The notes under the pieces: model-generated
The model's database searches: none
What the model saw: the letters and a program-made list of their open reading frames with translations, nothing else
What the model was told of the DNA's origin: nothing
Position numbers and translations under genes: made by a program
In this document: one piece after another, positions 14,980 to 18,335 of the stretch
Layout: the number at the start of each line of letters is the position of its first letter
Numbering within the stretch: position 1 is the stretch's first letter
Origin: CAZXYF01 sp964644705
GTDB lineage: Bacteria > Planctomycetota > Brocadiia > SM23-32
NCBI GenBank assembly: GCA_964644705.1
Contig: CAZXYF010000052.1
Span: 1 to 18,335 of the forward strand
Reading direction: 5' to 3'
Length of the DNA: 18,335 nt

Positions 14980-15382
14980 TCGAACGGACTGACGCGACAG
15001 TCTGCGCGGCTTGCTCTGCATCGCATGAGATTCAAAAGCTCCCGTCAAGGCGAGATGATTCGGCGCGGAGGGCCGGTTGAAAGTCTGGCTCGCCGTGCGG
15101 CGAATGCAAACCGCCGGGGTGCGTCGCCGCAGTTCCGGGTCAAGGTGACACGTGCATTAACACGCGTCTCGAAGGGGCGCCTGAAACGGCTTACTACGAG
15201 GGATTAAGGGCCCACGGACCCCGTCCACCACCGTCTCGCTTTTATCCGGATTCCAATTTCGGTTATCGTGCCCGTGATGGAATTATCAACATTCGAGCCC
15301 CCAGCTTATGCATGCAGGCTGGTTGTGTGTCCACGGAAAACATGCCCCATTTACTCCTCTCAGAAGTCAGGAACCGTACTCC
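14980..15382. other. 403-bp GC-rich intergenic region with inverted repeats
   Basis: No convincing gene is visible. An open frame of 60 codons (15025-15207) is Arg-rich with no ribosome site or known similarity, and I read it as noncoding. Structure is present: TGCGGCGA (15096-15103) is inverted as TCGCCGCA (15124-15131); GGCGAG/CTCGCC lies at 15049-15094; and an 8-bp hairpin at 15147-15168 pairs fully only in minus-strand RNA, with one G-U pair. It may carry the leader or promoter of the mannosidase gene, or a small RNA. Confidence 0.4.
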
Positions 15383-17878
15383 ATGATTCAACACATTGAC
15401 CTCGCTGGCGATTGGACAGTCTGGCGCAAGGACACTCCCTCCGACAGGATTCCGGCCACCGTGCCCGGGTGCATCCACACCGACCTTCTGGCGGCCGACG
15501 AAATCCCTGATCCGTTCTATCGCGACAATGAAGACGATCTCATGTGGATCGGGGAATCCGACTGGGTTTACCAGCGCACTTTCAACGTCGATGAAGAGCT
15601 GTTGGAGGAGGATCAGCTCCTTCTGCGCTGCGAGGGGCTGGATACGCTGGCCACCATCACTCTGAATGATGAGCAAATTGCCCGCACCAAAAACATGTTC
15701 CGGACGTATGAATTCGACATCAAATCGCTTCTCCAGTCCGGCGAGAACACGATTCGGATAACTTTCGACTCCCCCACCGAATACGGTCAGAAGCGAATGG
15801 AGCAGGACCGCCACATGGCGGGGGGAAACAACGCCCATCGACTGGGCGGGATCCAGTGGCTCCGTAAAGAACAGTGCAACTTCGGCTGGGACTGGGGCCC
15901 AAAATGCGTGACGTGCGGCATCTGGCGGCCCATCAAACTCGTCGCGTTCAGCCAGGCCCGCATCGAAGACACCCACATCCGCCAGACGCACCGCAACGAT
16001 GGATCCGTCGATCTGGATATCTCAGTCGATACCGGCGATTCCGGCCGTGCCCGGCTGCAGACCACCGTTTCGGTCAGCTTCAACGATGACGAGGTCGTTT
16101 CCGACAGCGACTGGATGGAGGATGGTGACAGCCACATATCACTCAACATTGAGGATCCGCAACTCTGGTGGCCCAATGGCATGGGTCCGCAAAACCTGTA
16201 TTCAGTCACCATAGAACTGCGGGACGACGCGGACGAAGTCATCGACCGGGATGAAAAACGCGTCGGCCTGCGGCGGCTGGAACTGGTGCGTGAACCGGAC
16301 CAATGGGGCGAGAGTTTCCATTTTGCCGTCAACGGTATCCCGTTCTACGCCAGGGGAGCCAACTGGATCCCCACCGATGTTTTCCAGACACGCGTGACCG
16401 AAGAGCAATACCGGGATCTGCTGGAAAGTGCGGCCGACGCCCACATGAACATGATCCGCGTCTGGGGCGGCGGAATCTACGAGGAAGACGAGTTTTACGA
16501 TCTGTGCGATGAACTGGGTCTGTGCGTCTGGCAGGACTTCATGTTTGCCTGCGGGGCCTACCCCGCCGACGACCCCGACTTTATGCGCAACTGCGAGCAG
16601 GAATTCATCGACAACATACAACGACTGCGCCATCATCCCTCTATCGCGCTCTGGTGCGGCAACAATGAACTGGAACAGATTGGCCACGTCTGCACCGATG
16701 CCGATGAGAGTCAGATGAGCTGGGTGGAATACGCCCGTCTTTTCGATCAGTTGATTCCCGAAATTCTGTCCGAGGAGGATCCCGATCGGCCCTACTGGCC
16801 ATCGAGTGAGCACAGCCCTCTGGGCAACCGCGAGGACAGCACCAACCCGAACTGGGGCGACGCTCATCTCTGGGAGGTATGGCACGGCAAAAAACCATTC
16901 GAATGGTATCGCACTGCCTACCACCGTTTCTGCAGCGAATTCGGATTCCAGAGCTTCCCCGAACCGAAGACGGTCGAGTCGTACACGGAACCGGGGGATC
17001 GAAACGTAACCGCTCCCGTCATGGAACATCATCAGCGCAGTGGCATCGGGAATCAGACCATCATGCACTACATGCTGAGCTGGTATCGGCTCCCGATGGG
17101 CTTCGAAAATACGCTGTGGCTCTCCCAGATCCAGCAGGGATTGGCCATCAAATACGCCGTGGAGCACTGGCGACGCAACATGCCCCGCTGTATGGGCGCG
17201 CTCTACTGGCAGCTCAACGACTGCTGGCCCGTGGCGAGCTGGGCATCCATCGACAGTTTCGGACGGTGGAAGGCGCTCCATTACATGGCCAGACGCTTTT
17301 TCGCTCCGGTTCTGATTAGCGGGCTGGAAAAACCGGATGACTGCGCCGTCGAAGTGCACCTCACGAGCGACCGTCTCGATACGAAACAGCTCGATCTCAA
17401 AGCGACCGTCACCGACTGTGAGGGCAATGTGCTACGACGCGAGACGCAGGCATACGACGCCCCGGCCAACGCCACATCCCACGTGACGACCCTCGAGCTG
17501 GAAGACCTGGTGGAAACGCACGGACAGGATGGCTTGCTGGTCTGGCTGGAAGCCCGGGAGGACGATGAGCTGCTTTCCAGCAATCTCGTCACGTTCGTCC
17601 ATCCCAAATCCATGGCGCTCGAACAGCCTCAGCTGGAGGCCACTCTGGACCGTGAACAGGGTTCGATGGTGGCCACTGTCACCACCAACAAACCGGCCCT
17701 CTGGACCTGGCTTTTCGCCGATGATACGGCGGTTCAGTGTTCGGACAACTTTTTCTGCCTCCCCCCCTGGCAGGAACGAACCGTGCAGATCGAGCCGGAA
17801 GATGATCGTGGATTGGACAAAATGCGCACAACCCTCCGCATCCGCAGCCTCACCGACACCTACGCGGAAACGAAATAG
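15383..17878 (+). CDS. Beta-mannosidase, glycoside hydrolase family 2
   Basis: 831-residue GH2 enzyme releasing terminal beta-D-mannose from the non-reducing ends of oligosaccharides. The N-terminal sugar-binding domain (VPGCIHTDLL, then DWVYQRTF) is followed by the beta-mannosidase hallmark QCNFGWDWGPK at about residues 164-174 and WWPNG at about 262-266. The TIM barrel includes RVWGGGIYE and WQDFMFAC. The acid/base is Glu429 in CGNNE and the nucleophile Glu519 in SEFG. YWQLNDCWPVASW near 608 also fits. Length matches the family. No signal peptide is present, so the enzyme probably works inside the cell on imported oligosaccharides. The ATG at 15383 is chosen for AGGA 10 nt upstream; the frame extends to 15308 without family similarity. 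It is the last gene of the plus-strand cluster. Confidence 0.94.
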   Translation: MIQHIDLAGDWTVWRKDTPSDRIPATVPGCIHTDLLAADEIPDPFYRDNEDDLMWIGESDWVYQRTFNVDEELLEEDQLLLRCEGLDTLATITLNDEQIARTKNMFRTYEFDIKSLLQSGENTIRITFDSPTEYGQKRMEQDRHMAGGNNAHRLGGIQWLRKEQCNFGWDWGPKCVTCGIWRPIKLVAFSQARIEDTHIRQTHRNDGSVDLDISVDTGDSGRARLQTTVSVSFNDDEVVSDSDWMEDGDSHISLNIEDPQLWWPNGMGPQNLYSVTIELRDDADEVIDRDEKRVGLRRLELVREPDQWGESFHFAVNGIPFYARGANWIPTDVFQTRVTEEQYRDLLESAADAHMNMIRVWGGGIYEEDEFYDLCDELGLCVWQDFMFACGAYPADDPDFMRNCEQEFIDNIQRLRHHPSIALWCGNNELEQIGHVCTDADESQMSWVEYARLFDQLIPEILSEEDPDRPYWPSSEHSPLGNREDSTNPNWGDAHLWEVWHGKKPFEWYRTAYHRFCSEFGFQSFPEPKTVESYTEPGDRNVTAPVMEHHQRSGIGNQTIMHYMLSWYRLPMGFENTLWLSQIQQGLAIKYAVEHWRRNMPRCMGALYWQLNDCWPVASWASIDSFGRWKALHYMARRFFAPVLISGLEKPDDCAVEVHLTSDRLDTKQLDLKATVTDCEGNVLRRETQAYDAPANATSHVTTLELEDLVETHGQDGLLVWLEAREDDELLSSNLVTFVHPKSMALEQPQLEATLDREQGSMVATVTTNKPALWTWLFADDTAVQCSDNFFCLPPWQERTVQIEPEDDRGLDKMRTTLRIRSLTDTYAETK

Positions 17879-17982
17879 AAGTTCCATCTCGCATCTCCCA
17901 TCCTGTATTTAGACATTTTCTTTTCAGGAATTAGCATGTAGGCTCTTCAGGGGGGATTATAAACTGAATCACGTGCGTTCTG

Positions 17983-18294
17983 TTATGCCCTACTTGCCGG
18001 GCCTGCCCCATTAGGGGCATACCTGTGCACTAAAGCGGGCGTACTACGCAAAACGATAGGGCATTTTGGCGGGCCGCTGGAACCATTATTGAGATTGCGC
18101 AAAACCGGCCCATCTTCGGACGCCTTTGTCGTGCGAACAAACAACGCGGTTTCCATAAGTCCGCCGCTTTCCGATGCAACATGCGAATCCCTCACGCGAT
18201 AAACCGTGTCACAATCGGGACACTTTACCTTTTGCCCGTGAAATTTCTCCGGCACATCCTTCGACCAACCACAAGATGGGCATTCCGTGATCAT
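17983..18294 (-). CDS. Short protein with MJ0042-like zinc ribbon, possibly truncated
   Basis: 103-residue open frame. The N-terminal 32 residues hold two CPxC knuckles (Cys5/Cys8 and Cys25/Cys28) spaced as in the MJ0042/zinc-ribbon domain that opens many proteins in deltaproteobacteria and planctomycetes. The rest is low in recognisable features, and the last 35 residues look like translated noncoding DNA. The corresponding DNA contains a 6-bp hairpin TGCCCC/GGGGCA at 18004-18019. The start ATG has GGGGAG 6 nt upstream, which supports real translation. It could be an intact small protein, or the remnant of a longer ribbon-plus-domain protein cut by a frameshift. It converges on the beta-mannosidase gene. 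Confidence 0.6.
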   Translation of the reverse strand: MITECPSCGWSKDVPEKFHGQKVKCPDCDTVYRVRDSHVASESGGLMETALFVRTTKASEDGPVLRNLNNGSSGPPKCPIVLRSTPALVHRYAPNGAGPASRA

Positions 18295-18335
18295 ATCATG
18301 CTCCCCCCATGGAACGATAGAATTTTTCTCTACTC

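Noticed and set aside
15025..15207. 60-codon Arg-rich open frame on the plus strand
   Set aside because: It has no ribosome site and no similarity, and sits in a GC-rich stretch that makes chance open frames likely.
16202..17359. 385-codon open frame on the minus strand
   Set aside because: It is fully antisense to the beta-mannosidase catalytic domain and is a shadow frame.
17956..17961. TATAAT on the minus strand
   Set aside because: The only DNA downstream is antisense to the beta-mannosidase gene; there is no gene to drive and no -35 box.

Overview
The window reads as chromosomal DNA from a Gram-negative-type bacterium. It has complete MEP-pathway genes (dxr, ispG), a site-2 protease RseP and a PMT-like membrane glycosyltransferase. 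It also has a catabolic block with two formylglycine-type sulfatases, a UroD-family protein and a GH2 beta-mannosidase. Sulfatase-rich gene content together with an MJ0042-type zinc ribbon and extra UroD-family proteins points, as inference only, to the PVC superphylum (Kiritimatiellota, Lentisphaerota or a planctomycete). No marker gene that would settle the taxon is present.

Left part (1 to about 7.2 kb), minus strand: sppA, cysS, ispG, dxr, rseP and tRNA-Ala(GGC) follow one another in the direction of transcription. ispG, dxr and rseP are very tightly packed. dxr and ispG catalyse the second and a late step of isoprenoid precursor synthesis, and rseP overlaps the end of dxr. The tRNA follows rseP and is closed by a 14-bp hairpin whose two G-U pairs exist only in minus-strand RNA, a good terminator candidate. 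The 245-bp cysS leader holds an exact TATAAT box, a pair of imperfect 20-mer direct repeats and two small hairpins.

Middle (7.3 to 10.25 kb): a YraN-type nuclease-fold protein (UPF0102) lies on the plus strand and converges on a two-gene minus-strand unit. That unit is a membrane-anchored ankyrin-repeat protein whose end overlaps the start of a GT-C (PMT/ArnT-like) integral membrane glycosyltransferase.

Right part (10.25 to 17.9 kb), plus strand: after a 340-bp divergent regulatory region with a sigma70-type promoter and a palindrome across its -35 box come sulfatase 1, a UroD-family protein, sulfatase 2 and beta-mannosidase. None of the four has a visible signal peptide, so the block looks like an intracellular route that trims sulfate and beta-mannosyl groups from an imported glycan. 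The UroD-family member is the unexplained part; a demethylation role is conceivable but unproven. The window ends with a short minus-strand gene whose N-terminus is a four-cysteine MJ0042-like zinc ribbon and whose C-terminal third looks degenerate.
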